Source of the DNA: JAVBNA01 sp031551875
GTDB lineage: Bacteria; Bacillota; Clostridia; Oscillospirales; Acutalibacteraceae
NCBI GenBank assembly: GCA_031551875.1
Contig: JAVBNA010000014.1
Span: 1-64,000 of the forward strand
Direction: 5' to 3'
DNA: 64,000 bases
Positions 7,700 through 16,751 of this stretch are shown one piece after another; the stretch's first letter is position 1, and each line of letters opens with the position of its first letter. The translations under genes were made by a program, and so were the position numbers. Under the pieces are notes generated by a model that did not search any database, was not told the origin of the DNA, and saw only the letters and a program-made list of their open reading frames with translations.

Positions 7700-8953
7700 T
7701 TAGGTGCGCAGTGTCTCGTAAAAGGAGGGGTCGCGCACAGGGCCGACGACCGAGACGGTGAGCTCGGACAGCGCCGCCGCCACGCATCGGCCCATCGCCT
7801 CGACGTCGCGCTTCGATACCCTGTCAATTTCCCCCAGCAGCTCGTCGTCGGTCTTGACTTTGCCGCGCAGCAGCGCCTTGGTGCCCATATTGGCGACGCG
7901 GGAGGACACGCTTTCGAGACTCATGATCAGGGAGGTCTTAAAGTGCTCGCGGGTACGTTCGAACTCCTTGTCCGAGACGCCCTGCCCCATGGCGCGGAAA
8001 ATGTCCATCGCCTCGCTCACCGCGCGCTCAGCCACGTCGGGGCTGACGGCTAGGTACATGCCCACCACGCCGCCGCCAGTGTAGCACACCGCGTCGGAAT
8101 AGACCGCGTAGGCGAGCCCCAGCTCCTCGCGAATTTTCTGAAACAGCCGGGATGAGGAAGAGCCGCCCATGATGGAGTTGAGCATGCCCAGCGCGTACCG
8201 GTTTTCGCTTTCGCTGTGCAGGCCGGGGACGCATAGGCAGATGTGCGTCTGCTCAAGATCGCGGGGGGTCAGCACGCAGGCGGGGGAGTAGTCCACCTGA
8301 AGCTGCGGACGGAAGGGCGCACCGTCGCCCGGCAGATCGCCGAAATAGCGCTCACACAGCGCAAGGAAGGAGGCTCTGTCAAAGCGCCCGCCGATCGAAA
8401 TCACCATACGCGAGGCGGTGTAGGCGTCCTTCATAAACGTGCGCAGCTCGCTGCTGTGCAGGGCGTTCACCGTATCGCGGGTGCCCAGAATCTCCTTGCC
8501 GTAGGCGCAGTTTTTCCAGCACTGGGCGTACATCTGCTCGGTGACCAGATCCTCCGGCTCGTCCTCGCTCATGCTGATCTCTTCGAGGATCACGCCGCGC
8601 TCGGCGTCTACGTCCTCCTCCCGCATGGCGGGATCGGACAGCATGTCGCATAGTATTTCAAAGCCCTTGTCCACATGCTCGGAGAGGGTGCGGACGTAAA
8701 AACTGGTGCATTCCTTGGCGGTGTAGGCATAAATCTGCCCGCCCAGCATGTCCATCTCCTCGGCGATGTCGCGGGCGGAGCGGCGGCCTGTGCCCTTGAA
8801 GAGGATGTGCTCGATGAAGTGGGAGACGCCGCTGCGGGTGTCGTCCTCATAGCACGACCCCGCGCCCACCCATACGCCGAAGCAGGCGGTGCGCACGCGG
8901 TCGTCGGGCGCGAGCATGACGCGCAGTCCGTTTCGAAGGGTAACTTGTTCCAT
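7700..8953 (-). CDS. M16 family zinc metallopeptidase (insulinase-like)
   Basis: A 417-residue peptidase of the pitrilysin/insulinase family, similar to Bacillus MlpA/YmxG and mitochondrial processing peptidase beta. The inverted zinc motif HFIEH is at 45-49, and the downstream Glu of the zinc site lies in the helix ERGVILEE (118-125). The C-terminal half has the usual Arg-Leu-Phe tract SSSRLFQKIREELGLAY. AAAGGATG precedes the start. It lies 69 nt downstream of pnp, the neighbour seen in many Firmicutes, so pnp linkage supports the assignment. Confidence 0.9.
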   Translation of the reverse strand: MEQVTLRNGLRVMLAPDDRVRTACFGVWVGAGSCYEDDTRSGVSHFIEHILFKGTGRRSARDIAEEMDMLGGQIYAYTAKECTSFYVRTLSEHVDKGFEILCDMLSDPAMREEDVDAERGVILEEISMSEDEPEDLVTEQMYAQCWKNCAYGKEILGTRDTVNALHSSELRTFMKDAYTASRMVISIGGRFDRASFLALCERYFGDLPGDGAPFRPQLQVDYSPACVLTPRDLEQTHICLCVPGLHSESENRYALGMLNSIMGGSSSSRLFQKIREELGLAYAVYSDAVCYTGGGVVGMYLAVSPDVAERAVSEAMDIFRAMGQGVSDKEFERTREHFKTSLIMSLESVSSRVANMGTKALLRGKVKTDDELLGEIDRVSKRDVEAMGRCVAAALSELTVSVVGPVRDPSFYETLRT

Positions 8954-8979
8954 CCAAAGGCATCCTTTCAGCTCTGTAA

Positions 8980-9003
8980 AAACGCCCGCTTTCGCGGGCG
9001 TTT
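8980..9003 (-). terminator. Hairpin after pnp
   Basis: A 10-bp perfect stem (8980-8989 with 8994-9003) with a 4-nt loop sits between pnp and the M16 gene. The minus-strand tail is only weakly U-rich, so it may be leaky or protect the mRNA 3' end. Confidence 0.6.
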
Positions 9004-9022
9004 ACGTTTCTAAATTTTGGGG

Positions 9023-11215
9023 TTAGCGGCGGGGGCCGCGGAATCCGCCGTCTCTCCGGTCGTCCCGTCTTGGGGCGGGGCGGCGGGGTGCGTCGGAAAT
9101 CGTATTTTCGGGGACAAGCCCCTCCACCTCGATCAGCGCGTCGCGGCGGGAGAGGTTGAGGCGGCCCTTGTCGTCGATCTCAAGCACCTTGACAATGACC
9201 TCATCGCCCACGTTGACGGCGTCGGTCACCTTCTCGGTGCGCTTGACGTCGAGACGGGAGATATGCACAAGCCCCTCTTTGCCCGGCGCGATTTCCACAA
9301 ACGCGCCGAAGTCCATGAGACGTGTCACACGGCCGCGGAAAATCGCGCCCGGCTCAGGATCGTTGACGATGGTTTCGACGATGGTCAGCGCGCGGCGGCA
9401 GTTGTCGATGTCAATGCCGGCGATGTAGACATGTCCGTCGTCGTCAATGTCCACCTTGACCTCACACTCAGCGCAGATCTTCTGAATGACCTTGCCGCCC
9501 GAGCCGATGACCTCGCGGATCTTCTCGACCGGCACGGTGGTGGTCAGCATCTTGGGCGCATACTTGGACAGCTCCTCGCGCGGCGCGGCGATGGCCTTGA
9601 GCATGATCTCATCGAGGATGTAGCTGCGCGCTTTATGGGTTTTCTCGAGGGCCTCTTTGACCATTTCGGGGGTCAGGCCGTCGATCTTGAGATCCATCTG
9701 GATGGCGGTGATACCGTCATGGGTGCCGGCGACCTTAAAGTCCATGTCGCCGAAGAAATCCTCGAGCCCCTGAATGTCCACCATGGTCATCCAGCGCTCA
9801 CCCTCGGTGATCAGGCCGCAGGAGATGCCCGCGACGGGAGCCTTGAGAGGGACGCCGGCGTCCATGAGGGCCAGCGTCGAGCCGCAGATCGCACCCTGGG
9901 AGGTGGAGCCGTTGGAGGACACCACTTCGGACACCAGGCGGAGCGCGTAGGGGAAATCCTCCTCCTTCGGGATGACCGGCACGAGTGCGCGTTCAGCCAG
10001 TGCGCCGTGACCGATTTCACGGCGGCCGGGGCCGCGGCTCGGACGGGTTTCGCCCACCGAGTAGGAGGGGAAGTTGTAGTGATGCATATAGCGCTTGAAT
10101 TCGTCCTCGTCAATGCCGTCAAGCAGCTGACGGTCGCTGATCGGGCCAAGAGTGACCGAGGTGAGCACCTGGGTCTGTCCTCGGGTGAAGAGGCCGGAGC
10201 CGTGGGTGCGGGGCAGCAACGAGACCTCGGACGCCAGCGGGCGCATCTGATCCATGCCGCGTCCGTCCACGCGCTTCTGCTCGTCGAGCAGCCAGCGGCG
10301 CACGATATATTTCTGGGTCTTGTAGAGGCACTCGTCAATTTTGCCCTGTGCATCGGGGTACTGCTCGGCAAAATGCGCCTGAACGTCCTCGTAGATCGGC
10401 TTGAGACGCGCGTCGCGCACCGACTTGTCGTCGGTGTCAAGCGCGGTCTTGATCGCGTCCTGCGCATAGGCCTTGACCGCCTCAAACATATCCGCGTCGG
10501 GCTCGTTGGAGGGATAATCAAACTTCTCCTTGCCGATCTGCGCCTGAATATCCTTAATGAACTGAATGACCTTCTGATTGGCTTCGTGGCCGGCCATGAT
10601 GCCATTGTACATCTCTTCGTCGGATACCATATCCGCGCCCGCCTCGATCATGGCGATGAGCGAATCGGTGGAGGCCACCGTAACCGCCATTTTGGAGACC
10701 TTGCGCTGCTCGGCGTCGGGATTGATGATAAACTGGCCGTCAATGAGGCCTACGGAAACGCCCGAAAGGGGGCCCTTCCACGGAATGTCGGAAATGGTGA
10801 GCGCCGCCGAGGTGCCGATCATGGCGGCGATTTCGGGTGAGCAGTCGGGATCAACCGACATGACCGTACACACCACCGACACGTCGTTGCGCATATCCTT
10901 GGGGAAGAGGGGGCGGATGGGGCGGTCAATGACGCGCGAGACCAGCACTGCTTTTTCCGACGGGCGTCCCTCACGCTTTAAGAAGGAGCCGGGGATTTTG
11001 CCGACCGAGTAGAGCTTTTCCTCAAAGTCGACCGACAGCGGAAAGAAGTCAATGCCGTCGCGCGGCTTCGAGGACGCGGTGACGGCGACGTTGACCACCG
11101 TCTCGCCATAGCGCACAAAGACGGCGCCGTTGGCCAGCTGGGCGATTTTGCCCGTCTCCAGGATCAGCGGGCGTCCCGCCAGCTCGGTTTCAAATACGCG
11201 GTAGTTTTCAAACAT
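9023..11215 (-). CDS. pnp: Polyribonucleotide nucleotidyltransferase (PNPase)
   Basis: A 730-residue 3'-5' phosphorolytic exoribonuclease, full length for the family. Two RNase PH domains (about 1-230 and 315-550) flank an alpha-helical linker. The first contains FFPLSVDFEEKLYSVGKIPG and the second FPSYSVGETRPSRGPGRREI. A KH domain with GSGGKVIQ (about 555-612) and an S1 domain with GRVTRLMDFGAFVEI (about 618-690) follow. The C-terminal tail is Arg/Gly/Asp-rich. It is transcribed downstream of rpsO in the classical order, with a structured intergenic leader. Confidence 0.97.
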   Translation of the reverse strand: MFENYRVFETELAGRPLILETGKIAQLANGAVFVRYGETVVNVAVTASSKPRDGIDFFPLSVDFEEKLYSVGKIPGSFLKREGRPSEKAVLVSRVIDRPIRPLFPKDMRNDVSVVCTVMSVDPDCSPEIAAMIGTSAALTISDIPWKGPLSGVSVGLIDGQFIINPDAEQRKVSKMAVTVASTDSLIAMIEAGADMVSDEEMYNGIMAGHEANQKVIQFIKDIQAQIGKEKFDYPSNEPDADMFEAVKAYAQDAIKTALDTDDKSVRDARLKPIYEDVQAHFAEQYPDAQGKIDECLYKTQKYIVRRWLLDEQKRVDGRGMDQMRPLASEVSLLPRTHGSGLFTRGQTQVLTSVTLGPISDRQLLDGIDEDEFKRYMHHYNFPSYSVGETRPSRGPGRREIGHGALAERALVPVIPKEEDFPYALRLVSEVVSSNGSTSQGAICGSTLALMDAGVPLKAPVAGISCGLITEGERWMTMVDIQGLEDFFGDMDFKVAGTHDGITAIQMDLKIDGLTPEMVKEALEKTHKARSYILDEIMLKAIAAPREELSKYAPKMLTTTVPVEKIREVIGSGGKVIQKICAECEVKVDIDDDGHVYIAGIDIDNCRRALTIVETIVNDPEPGAIFRGRVTRLMDFGAFVEIAPGKEGLVHISRLDVKRTEKVTDAVNVGDEVIVKVLEIDDKGRLNLSRRDALIEVEGLVPENTISDAPRRPAPRRDDRRDGGFRGPRR

Positions 11216-11288
11216 GTTTTTACCTCCGTTTTCTGTTTCCAGCCAGGCAGAGCCTGTCCGGCGGTTATAATCAGGGAGGCAAAGGATA

Positions 11289-11387
11289 TAGCAATAAAAC
11301 CAACGTTTCCGAGGATAGAGGCTCCGGAAACCCTCGTTTCATTGCTACCGCCCCCTGCCCTCCTGTGACTGACAAATTTGGCGGTAG
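11289..11387 (-). ncRNA. Structured pnp leader between rpsO and pnp
   Basis: Two nested or alternative helices are visible. One pairs 11289-11300 with 11336-11347 (12 positions, one non-Watson-Crick) and continues through 11305-11311 with 11325-11331. The other pairs 11345-11352 with 11380-11387 (8 bp, perfect). They share bases 11345-11347, so they may compete. In Escherichia coli a pnp leader hairpin is cut by RNase III and mediates PNPase autoregulation; the same logic here is inference. Confidence 0.5.
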
Positions 11388-11388
11388 A

Positions 11389-11424
11389 AAAAGCCCAAAG
11401 GCAGGAAACAAAATGTCCCCTGCC
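11389..11424 (-). terminator. Probable partial terminator after rpsO
   Basis: An 11-bp stem (11400-11410 with 11414-11424, two G-U pairs on the minus strand) has a 3-nt loop. The U-run (CTTTTTC) begins several nt after the stem, suggesting read-through into pnp. Confidence 0.5.
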
Positions 11425-11438
11425 CCAAGTTTTTTCTC

Positions 11439-11705
11439 TTATTTACGCAGACCCAGCCGCGCGATGATCGAACGGTATCTCTCGATGTCGGTTTTGGTCA
11501 GGTAGTTGAGAAGGCCGCGCCGCTGACCGACCATTTTGAGAAGCCCGCGCCGGGAGTGATGATCCTTTTTGTGGATCTTGAGATGCCCGGTCAGATCGTT
11601 GATTCTGCGTGTGAGAATGGCGATCTGCACCTCGGGCGAACCGGTGTCTCCCTCATGGAGCGCGTATTCGCTGATGACCAAGTCTTTGTCCTCTTTGAGA
11701 AGCAT
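11439..11705 (-). CDS. rpsO: 30S ribosomal protein S15
   Basis: An 88-residue ribosomal protein that binds the central domain of 16S rRNA. The family core is visible: GDTGSPEVQIAILTRRI, the HKKDHHSRRGLL RNA-binding stretch and LLNYL. The ATG at 11705 is chosen because GAGGTG lies 9 nt upstream and the length then equals the usual 88-89 residues; an upstream ATG at 11726 would add seven residues and has no good Shine-Dalgarno. It has its own consensus promoter and precedes pnp. Confidence 0.96.
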   Translation of the reverse strand: MLLKEDKDLVISEYALHEGDTGSPEVQIAILTRRINDLTGHLKIHKKDHHSRRGLLKMVGQRRGLLNYLTKTDIERYRSIIARLGLRK

Positions 11706-11828
11706 GTGTGGTTTCACCTCATTCATAAGATTACCCGCAAACCGAAGTACAGGGCAGGCGAAGCACCTATATAAACTAGGTTTACTCCCTGAACCTGGGA
11801 AAGGGGCGGTTGCCTACTCGGCGTTAGC
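11706..11828 (-). promoter_or_regulatory. rpsO: rpsO 5' leader, possible S15 autoregulatory site
   Basis: About 115 nt separate the predicted transcription start from the rpsO start codon. Short helices can form (for example around AAACCTAG and CTAGTTTA). S15 represses its own translation through leader RNA in several bacteria, so a binding site is plausible, but I could not assign a known structure. Confidence 0.3.
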
Positions 11829-11857
11829 ATTATAGCATATGTTGAATTTTCTGTCAA
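11829..11857 (-). promoter_or_regulatory. Consensus sigma-A promoter of rpsO-pnp
   Basis: On the minus strand TTGACA (11852-11857) and TATAAT (11829-11834) are both perfect and spaced by exactly 17 bp. This is the strongest promoter in the window, as fits a ribosomal protein gene. Confidence 0.9.
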
Positions 11858-11891
11858 ATTCAGTTTTGGAAAAAATTTCACCGTCCGGGGT

Positions 11892-13862
11892 CTATTCGCC
11901 CGTGTCCGTAAACAGATCCGCCACATAATGCTTGCCGAAGCTCGCGTCATACTGTAAAAGCCCAAGGTCGTCAATCTTCTGTGTCAGCTCTTCGGTCTCT
12001 TTGACAGGCTGTCCCTTTGCGTCAAGCGTGTACTGAAAGGTAAACCCGCGGGTGCTGTCCATCAGACGCTCGAGCGTGGCCTGATAGCCGGTCAGCGGGA
12101 GCCCCGCCGTTTTAAGCAGAACCGTCCCCAGCATAAAGTCGCTGGTGTTCTGGATCTCGGGGATCTCCTTTCCGGTGTTTGACCACAGGATGACCGGGGT
12201 GCGCTGCATATTAAACTTGTCCTCGATGGAGGCCTTTCCGCCCCCAAACAGGCCGTCCTGGTTGGCGACGGGCGGAGCGTGGTCACCGAACATCAGGATG
12301 TAGGTCGGACGCTTGGCATCCTTGTAATGCTCGCACAGCGCGGCAAACAACGCGTCCGAGTCGTAGGCGCCCTCGGCATAGTCATGCGCGCGTTTAGAAA
12401 GATTTTCATTTTTCTCGAGGCCGGATATCTCGGTGAAGAAGGAGTTGTATTGCCCGCCCTTGTGGGGGCCGTGGTTTTGCATGGTCACCACGAAGGTGAA
12501 AATCGGCTTGTCCGAAGCCTTGGGCACACGCGCCATAATCTCCTTTCCCGCAGACTCGTCACTGATAAAGGGACCCCTCGCTTGGGTGTTGTGCATGGTG
12601 TCCTTGAAGTACATGTTTTCAAAGCCCATGAGCGGGTAGTTTCGGTTGCGGTGCCAGTACCAGTCAAAATAGGGGTGGATGGCCTGGGTTTCATAGCCCA
12701 GCGACCGGAAATACCAGGCGAGCGACCAGGTCTTTTCCGTGATGCTGTTCTGATAGATGATGTTGGTCGCCTGATGGTAGCGCATGCTCATGCCGGTCAA
12801 AAATTCATATTCCACGTTGGCGGTGCCTCCCCCGAATTGGGGAGAGAGGGTATATCCGAAGCCGGCGTCCTTACCCTCACCGATGGAGCGCAGATTTAAA
12901 AGAGGATCGGGCGTAAAGCGCGTCGCGGTCATAAAGTCGGTGTCCCAGAAGCACTCGTTCATGACGACAATTATGTTCGGCTTTTCTTCGTCGCTCAGGT
13001 CGGTGCCCACAGGCCGGGGTGCATAGCCCAGCCGTTCGGCGGCTTCCTCCACCGACTTTTTCGAATAGTTGTCGGGGGGCAGCATCATACTGAGCTGCGT
13101 GTTGTGGATAAAGCCGGCGATCACGCCGTTGTTTTCATACTCCAGCCTGGGATTCCACACAGAATTGATGTAGTTGGAGGCAAGCAGTGAACCGTCGCCG
13201 ATAAAAACAAGGAAAGAGAGCGGGATAAACGCGGCAATCGTGACCGCCGCAACGAGGATGCGTATCCGGATTCTTGGTTTGAATTTTTTAAAAAAGGAGG
13301 GCAGCCACAGCATAAACAGTAAGGCGAGCACCGATACATAGTAGATCGGACGCATCTTAATGCCATAGTCACCCGCGACGTTAAACGCTTCCTTAATGAG
13401 AAAAAAGTCGGAAAAGACAAGAGGTTCGCCCCGGAACTGGAGCTTGAGCCCGCCGATCAGCGTCATGATGCTGATCACCGGGTAGATCACGGCGGCGGGC
13501 AGCCACGGCTTGAGGCTGATCAGATAAAAAAATTCAGAGAACAGAAGAATGACCAGGAACGTGACAAAGAGTACGCCGGGGTTGACTTCGGCGACCTTCT
13601 TGAGGGTGTCCGCCCCCTGCGGCTGGAACAGCTGTGCGGTGAGCACTGTGCCCGCCGACAGCAGGATCAGATAGAGCTGGGAGAGAAGCAGGGTGACCGG
13701 TGTGCGCTGTTTTTGCCGGCACTTCGCTTTGCGCGCCCGCCATTTTTGATTGAGGGCTTTCAGCTTGTTTTTGTTCCCGCCGTCGGGTTGTGCAGACTCC
13801 CCCGTCTCGGACACTTCGGTCAGCGGTTGTTCCACGGCACCAATAAGTGTTGATTTACTCAT
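11892..13862 (-). CDS. LtaS-like sulfatase-family membrane protein (second of tandem pair)
   Basis: A 656-residue protein of the lipoteichoic acid synthase/phosphoglycerol transferase group. A basic cytoplasmic N terminus (to about 52) is followed by about five membrane helices (to 225) and an extracellular sulfatase-fold domain (about 290-600). Key positions are visible: metal ligand Glu303 in MNECFWD, nucleophile Thr347 in FGGGTANVE, and Asp527-His528 in MFGDHAP. AGGAGG precedes the start. It lies 17 nt downstream of a close paralogue. Glycerol-phosphate polymer synthesis or modification is inferred; the exact polymer is not known. Confidence 0.85.
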   Translation of the reverse strand: MSKSTLIGAVEQPLTEVSETGESAQPDGGNKNKLKALNQKWRARKAKCRQKQRTPVTLLLSQLYLILLSAGTVLTAQLFQPQGADTLKKVAEVNPGVLFVTFLVILLFSEFFYLISLKPWLPAAVIYPVISIMTLIGGLKLQFRGEPLVFSDFFLIKEAFNVAGDYGIKMRPIYYVSVLALLFMLWLPSFFKKFKPRIRIRILVAAVTIAAFIPLSFLVFIGDGSLLASNYINSVWNPRLEYENNGVIAGFIHNTQLSMMLPPDNYSKKSVEEAAERLGYAPRPVGTDLSDEEKPNIIVVMNECFWDTDFMTATRFTPDPLLNLRSIGEGKDAGFGYTLSPQFGGGTANVEYEFLTGMSMRYHQATNIIYQNSITEKTWSLAWYFRSLGYETQAIHPYFDWYWHRNRNYPLMGFENMYFKDTMHNTQARGPFISDESAGKEIMARVPKASDKPIFTFVVTMQNHGPHKGGQYNSFFTEISGLEKNENLSKRAHDYAEGAYDSDALFAALCEHYKDAKRPTYILMFGDHAPPVANQDGLFGGGKASIEDKFNMQRTPVILWSNTGKEIPEIQNTSDFMLGTVLLKTAGLPLTGYQATLERLMDSTRGFTFQYTLDAKGQPVKETEELTQKIDDLGLLQYDASFGKHYVADLFTDTGE

Positions 13863-13879
13863 GTTTAACCTCCTGTACG

Positions 13880-15814
13880 TTACGGTGTGTCGGTCTGCTT
13901 TCCGAACAGATCAACGGCGTAGTGCTTGCCGTAGGTCGCGTCATACTGCAAAAGCTGCAAATCGTTTATTTTTTGCACAAATGACTTATTCTCCTTCATG
14001 GGGTTTCCCTTTGTGTCGAGCGTATAGAAGGGATTGAAGCCGCAGGTGGTGCTGGTTTTGAGCTCCCTGAGCACCTCCTGATAGCCGGTCAGCGGGAGTC
14101 CCGCCGCCGAAAGCAGCTCAGGCGCCAGCATAAAGGTGCTGATCGTGGAGAACTTTTCGGGCAGTTTTCCGGTGTTCGTCCAGAGCATCAGGGGACACTT
14201 GCGGATGGCCAGCCGGTCGGCCTTCGTGCGCGTGTCGTCGATATACAGCGTGTTGCGGTTGGAAATGGTGGGGGCGTGGTCGCCGAACATCATGATGCAG
14301 GTGGGACGTTCGCTGTCCTCATAATGTTCGATCAGAGTCTGGAGCATTTTCTGCGCGTCATAGACGCCCTGCGTAAAGTCCATAACGGGGCCGAGGTCGT
14401 CCTCGCCCAGGCCGGAAACGGTGATGTCGTAGTTTTTATACCGGCCGCCGACGTGCGGCCCGTGATTTTCCATGGAGATGGCGAAGGTGAAAATCGGCCG
14501 GTCGGAATCCTTGGGCACACGGTCGATGATCTCCTGTGCAAGCTCGGTGTCTCCGATGAATTTTCCACTGTGTCGTTTGTGAGTCAGATCGGTGTCAAAG
14601 TAGCTCGCGTCAAAGCCCATCAGAGGGTAGTCCTCATTGCGCCGCCAGAACCAGTCCAAATAGGGATGGACGGCCTGTGTCTGGTAGCCCAGCTCTTTAA
14701 AATACCAGGCAAGCGACCAGGTTTTGGAGCGAATGTTGTTGAGGTAAATATTGGCGGTCATGGGATAAAAACGCATGGTCATACCGGTTAAAAACTCATA
14801 CTCCACGTTGGAGGTGCCGCCGCCAAACTGCGGCGAAAGGATGCTTCCCGCCTGTACATCGGGTCGCGCAGCCAGGCTGTCCCAAACCGCAAGCGGATCC
14901 TCAGAAAACGCCGCGTCGGTGATTTGCCGGATATCCCAGAAGGATTCGTCCATAATCACAATAATATTAGGCTTTTCATCGTCGGTCAGCGTTGTGGTCA
15001 GCGGTTTTTCCTCATAGCCCAGCCGTGCCGCCGCGTCCTTGACCGCCTGCTCGCCGTATCCGTCGGGAGGGGGCATGATGGTTGATTTGATCGTGAAAAT
15101 AAAGCCGAGCACAAAGCCGTTGTTTTTGTATTCCGTGCGCAGGTTCCAGCGGTGCCTGTGATAGCGCCCGTTGAGAAAAGAGTCGGTTGAGCCGGCCAGA
15201 AAGTGAAAGCCGGTGATCGACAGCGCGAGCGCGAGGACAGCCGAAATGGTGCGTATTTTCCAGCCGACCGGAAGCTTTTTCAGCCATGCGGCCAGGTAAA
15301 GAAAGGTCAGAAAACATAAAATTGCAAGCACATAGATGGGACGGAATTTCATGCCGTAATCACCGGTTACGCCGAGGGTTTCCCGGATCATGGTAAAGTC
15401 GGCAAACACCAGGGGTTCGTCCCTGAATTCCAGCTTGAGGCCGCAAATGAGGGCGAGAATGTTGACCGGCAGATAGATAAGCCACAGAGTAAGCCAGGGC
15501 TTAAAGGAGAGAAAGTAGACGAGCTCCGCCGCGATCCACACCAGCAGCACCGACAACGCAAACAGGACGGTGTCCCGGTCGATGAAGTCGAAGAAGTCCT
15601 TCACGCCGCCCGGCTGAAGAAGCTCGGCGGTTACGATGGTGGCAAGGGACATGAGAGCGAGATAAATCTGCGTGAGCAACAGCGTCACCCGGTTTTTTTG
15701 CCGTCCTCTGGCCGTTTCCCGGAAGCCGCGCAGACGGTGAAACAAAGTTTTCTTCCGCACTGTTTCTTTTGATTCCTCGGCCGCCGTGTCAGCGGCCAGC
15801 TTAATTTCTTCCAT
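13880..15814 (-). CDS. LtaS-like sulfatase-family membrane protein (first of tandem pair)
   Basis: A 644-residue paralogue of the next gene with the same plan: basic N terminus, about five membrane helices (43-205) and an extracellular sulfatase-like domain. Metal ligand Glu290 (IIVIMDESFWD), nucleophile Thr334 (FGGGTSNVE) and the MFGDHAP element are conserved, so it should be active. The ATG at 15814 gives the same N-terminal layout as the paralogue; the Shine-Dalgarno (AGAAAGG) is rather distant, so the start is less certain. The pair forms an operon behind an extended -10 promoter. Confidence 0.83.
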   Translation of the reverse strand: MEEIKLAADTAAEESKETVRKKTLFHRLRGFRETARGRQKNRVTLLLTQIYLALMSLATIVTAELLQPGGVKDFFDFIDRDTVLFALSVLLVWIAAELVYFLSFKPWLTLWLIYLPVNILALICGLKLEFRDEPLVFADFTMIRETLGVTGDYGMKFRPIYVLAILCFLTFLYLAAWLKKLPVGWKIRTISAVLALALSITGFHFLAGSTDSFLNGRYHRHRWNLRTEYKNNGFVLGFIFTIKSTIMPPPDGYGEQAVKDAAARLGYEEKPLTTTLTDDEKPNIIVIMDESFWDIRQITDAAFSEDPLAVWDSLAARPDVQAGSILSPQFGGGTSNVEYEFLTGMTMRFYPMTANIYLNNIRSKTWSLAWYFKELGYQTQAVHPYLDWFWRRNEDYPLMGFDASYFDTDLTHKRHSGKFIGDTELAQEIIDRVPKDSDRPIFTFAISMENHGPHVGGRYKNYDITVSGLGEDDLGPVMDFTQGVYDAQKMLQTLIEHYEDSERPTCIMMFGDHAPTISNRNTLYIDDTRTKADRLAIRKCPLMLWTNTGKLPEKFSTISTFMLAPELLSAAGLPLTGYQEVLRELKTSTTCGFNPFYTLDTKGNPMKENKSFVQKINDLQLLQYDATYGKHYAVDLFGKQTDTP

Positions 15815-15916
15815 CCTAATACATGACCTTTCTGTTGAGATTAGTGCGCGCAAAAAATTCCTGATAAAGGAATAATATGGTGTTTTTAGGCGAAACCGCA
15901 CTGCGCATTAAAAAGT

Positions 15917-15925
15917 AGTATACCA
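15917..15925 (-). promoter_or_regulatory. Extended -10 promoter of the LtaS-like pair
   Basis: TGGTATACT on the minus strand gives an extended -10 element, about 100 nt upstream of the first start codon. No good -35 is seen. Confidence 0.4.
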
Positions 15926-15953
15926 CAAAATGTTAAAAAAAAGAAAGAGTTTT

Positions 15954-15988
15954 TAAAAAAATCCCGCCCGACCAATCGGTCGAGCGGG
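15954..15988 (-). terminator. Terminator after thiT
   Basis: An 11-bp GC-rich stem (15963-15973 with 15978-15988, one G-T pair on the minus strand) is followed on the minus strand by ATTTTTTT. Confidence 0.88.
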
Positions 15989-16002
15989 GGAGCGAAAAAC
16001 AA

Positions 16003-16572
16003 TCAGTACGCGGCTTTGCGTGTGATGTTTTCACTGCGGAAGTCGAGCATGAGGCTGAGAAGTAAAACACCCACGACACTCAAGATCGCTTCGGGAATCA
16101 TGTAAGAGGCGTTGTAGCCGAGTGAATAGAGCCAGACCGGCTGTATATTCGCATACTCGCCCCATAGAAGCACCCCCGACAGAAAGTGGCAAAGAAGCCG
16201 TCCCGCACAGGCGGCCAGCGCGCCCAGAGGCAGGCCGAGCTTCTGGCTTTTGACCGGCCGGAACAGCCCGGCCAGCGCACACATGCCGAACGCGAGCAGA
16301 TAATCGAGGACGATGGCACCGATGAAGGTGGCCACCGACACACCGCGCAGCGCCTGGAGGCCGGTCACAAGCTGCAAAATTCCATAGGTGACTCCCGACA
16401 GAAGCCCCCATTTGAAGCCGTAGCGATAACAGATAAGGATGACGGGTAGCATACTGAAGAGGGTAACTGAACCACCGAAGGGTAAGTCCGTAAACTTGAT
16501 TAGGCTGAGCACGGTGGCCAGCCCGAGCATGATTGCGGTTTCCGCGAGCCGCAGGGTGTTTTTGTTTTCCAT
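16003..16572 (-). CDS. thiT: Thiamine ECF transporter S component ThiT
   Basis: A 189-residue integral membrane protein with about six helices that binds thiamine and docks on a shared EcfAAT module. Family marks include FGGSVTLFSMLP, YGFKWGLLSG and the C-terminal HFLSGVLLWGEYA, which line the thiamine pocket in ThiT. The ATG at 16572 is preferred over one 6 nt upstream because GGAGG then has a proper spacing. It is the only gene behind a TPP riboswitch, which independently supports thiamine as substrate. No energising module is adjacent; a module elsewhere is assumed. Confidence 0.93.
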   Translation of the reverse strand: MENKNTLRLAETAIMLGLATVLSLIKFTDLPFGGSVTLFSMLPVILICYRYGFKWGLLSGVTYGILQLVTGLQALRGVSVATFIGAIVLDYLLAFGMCALAGLFRPVKSQKLGLPLGALAACAGRLLCHFLSGVLLWGEYANIQPVWLYSLGYNASYMIPEAILSVVGVLLLSLMLDFRSENITRKAAY

Positions 16573-16596
16573 ATACATTCCTCCAAAGAATAATCA

Positions 16597-16631
16597 AACA
16601 AAAAACACCCTTTGGGAAACCCAAAGAGGTG
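16597..16631 (-). terminator. Riboswitch-controlled terminator upstream of thiT
   Basis: A stem of about 11-12 bp (16605-16616 with 16620-16631, small mismatch) is followed by a six-U run on the minus strand, just after the TPP aptamer. It is the expression platform that stops transcription when TPP is bound. Confidence 0.85.
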
Positions 16632-16642
16632 TCATATCTTGG

Positions 16643-16733
16643 ATTCCCTCCGCCAGCATTATCTGGATCAGGTCAATGGGTCAGGGCGAAAACGCCCAAT
16701 CTCAGCCGGCTCGGTTACCAGCCCCCCAGGTGC
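16643..16733 (-). ncRNA. TPP riboswitch (THI element) aptamer
   Basis: The minus strand carries the hallmark segments in order: GGGGGGC, GGCTGAGA, then ACCTGATC, AGATAATGCTGGCG and AGGGAA. The element lies between a consensus promoter and a rho-independent terminator upstream of thiT, so transcriptional OFF control by thiamine pyrophosphate is expected. Confidence 0.97.
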
Positions 16734-16751
16734 TTTTCATTTGTTAAGGAT

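Noticed and set aside
9017..10840. 607-codon open frame on the plus strand
   Set aside because: It lies fully antisense to pnp, whose protein is full length and conserved; GC-rich third positions create such shadows.
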